64,000 bases of DNA from Leptodesmis sichuanensis A121 (GTDB lineage Bacteria; Cyanobacteriota; Cyanobacteriia; Leptolyngbyales; Leptolyngbyaceae), in NCBI RefSeq assembly GCF_021379005.1, contig NZ_CP075171.1, forward strand, positions 1,984,001-2,048,000, in the 5' to 3' direction. This document shows, one piece after another, positions 63,342-64,000 of the stretch. Positions within the stretch are counted from its first letter, which is position 1; every line of letters starts with the position of its first letter. The notes under the pieces were generated by a model. That model did no database searches, had not been told where the DNA came from, and saw only the letters and a program-made list of their open reading frames with translations. The position numbers and the translations under genes were made by a program.

Positions 63342-64000
63342 ACCCCCCCGTTCCCATAGTTCCCGCCATTCGTAGTTCACGCTACTGGCCCCAAAATCTG
63401 GCTCTCGCTGAAACGGCTGCCGCACATAGCGCACAATGCACCCCTCGCCCGGTACGGCATAGGTGCCCGAAGTCGTCTTTACTCTAAACGCATCCCCCTC
63501 TGGAAAACTGTGATCCATCGGCACCTGCACCAGCGCCAAAATAAAGTTCTCGGGTTTATTGAGCGCCGTCAGAATTTCGTTTTTAGTGACAGTAACTGTC
63601 TCTGCGCCTTCGATCCGGCCCTTCACCTCAATCAATCGAAGTCCCTCACCCCCAGCCGAGGATTCAATATCATAGCCACACTTCTGGCCGCTGACATCCC
63701 GTGGTTCATAGCCCAATGCCCGTTCTGCGGCCATGACGGCTGCCATTGCGGCTCGCTCTACCCGCTTGGTTTCCCTGGCAAAGGTACTGGTCGCCGCTTC
63801 CCGTTTACCTTGCAGCCGTTGCAATAGGCCGATCGGCACCACTAGCGCCCGACCGATAATTACTGGAGGTAGGGGAGACAGCTTGCGTTCCTGTTCCAAC
63901 TCAGCCAGCCGCTTTTGCAAGCGATCGGCTAACTCATCTGCGCGTTGCTGTGCTCTAGCAGAGTTGAGCTTGGCATTGGGCTTTCCGGCCTGTTCCTGCA
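63315..64000 (-). CDS. DUF3883 C-terminal part of a helicase-type protein (runs off the window)
   Basis: The frame is open to the right edge, so only the C-terminal 227 residues or so are seen. A charged coiled-coil stretch (QKRLAELEQERKL) is followed by ERALGYEPRDVSGQKCGYDI and LRLIEVKGR, with TVTKNEILTAL and FILALVQV. This is the DUF3883 nuclease-like domain that usually ends SNF2-type helicases. The helicase part is predicted from the usual architecture and is not visible. The final residues (EPQRHKEY) come from repeat R8. Confidence 0.8.
   Translation of the reverse strand, partial: QEQAGKPNAKLNSARAQQRADELADRLQKRLAELEQERKLSPLPPVIIGRALVVPIGLLQRLQGKREAATSTFARETKRVERAAMAAVMAAERALGYEPRDVSGQKCGYDIESSAGGEGLRLIEVKGRIEGAETVTVTKNEILTALNKPENFILALVQVPMDHSFPEGDAFRVKTTSGTYAVPGEGCIVRYVRQPFQREPDFGASSVNYEWRELWERGGEPQRHKEY

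Overview
The window is cyanobacterial. It carries a clustered phylloquinone (menaquinone-type) pathway (menB, menD, menF / menA, menC, menE / a DHNA-CoA thioesterase), a Vipp1/IM30 gene, a thylakoid photosystem I accumulation factor, a bilin-type photosensor kinase, a CtaA-like copper ATPase and a FurC/PerR-like regulator. The HIP1 octamer GCGATCGC recurs through most of it. Tandem heptanucleotide repeats and several families of intergenic palindromes point to a large-genome, repeat-rich (Leptolyngbya-like or other filamentous) cyanobacterium. This placement is inference; there is no rRNA here to test it, and I found no tRNA, rRNA or CRISPR array.

Layout. 62-1308: an intact ISL3-family insertion sequence with an 8-bp target duplication, its transposase split by a -1 shift at a run of seven A. 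1.4-13 kb: GAF-domain photosensor histidine kinase, Gfo/Idh/MocA dehydrogenase, an exported protein with L,D-transpeptidase-like residues, a GT-C glycosyltransferase, an HDAC-family hydrolase, Vipp1 and a SPOR-domain protein. 13.3-24.3 kb: DciA-like protein, a small Cys-rich protein, then the phylloquinone locus with a repeat-filled 510-bp divergent region, plus a methyltransferase preceded by a 58-aa membrane peptide gene. 24.5-38.8 kb: a nucleotidyltransferase/phosphomannomutase-like fusion, an SSB-like protein, an 865-aa membrane protein of unknown function, a GT-C protein, WD40 protein, Fe-S aldo/keto reductase, Fur-family regulator, PSI accumulation factor, a frameshifted conserved gene, an LD-carboxypeptidase and a sugar nucleotidyltransferase. 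39-53 kb: lapA / 38-aa peptide / scpA operon, AI-2E exporter, DUF3153 protein, holB, tmk, tandem FHA proteins, copper ATPase, and an S8-like protease that lacks the usual catalytic Asp.

53-64 kb is the accessory part: every gene is on the minus strand. Three large genes look like the core of an anti-phage or DNA-modification system: a helicase-type protein with a C-terminal DUF3883 domain (runs off the right edge), a DUF1156 DNA methyltransferase, and a DUF499 P-loop ATPase fused to a Swt1-type HEPN domain. Between them sit small cassettes: a GxxExxY protein, a 37-aa ORF with hicBA, two Uma2-type nucleases, and a MazF pair. Copies of one palindromic repeat (about 60 bp when complete) lie at almost every cassette boundary and twice inside the methyltransferase reading frame. 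I saw no other copies in the window, and HIP1 octamers were not found from about 55.1 kb onward. I consider this repeat-bracketed defence array the most interesting part of the window.

Starts were adjusted where a start codon, ribosome-binding site or homology favoured a site inside the longest reading frame. All functional calls come from reading motifs and remembered family features; no database search was run.
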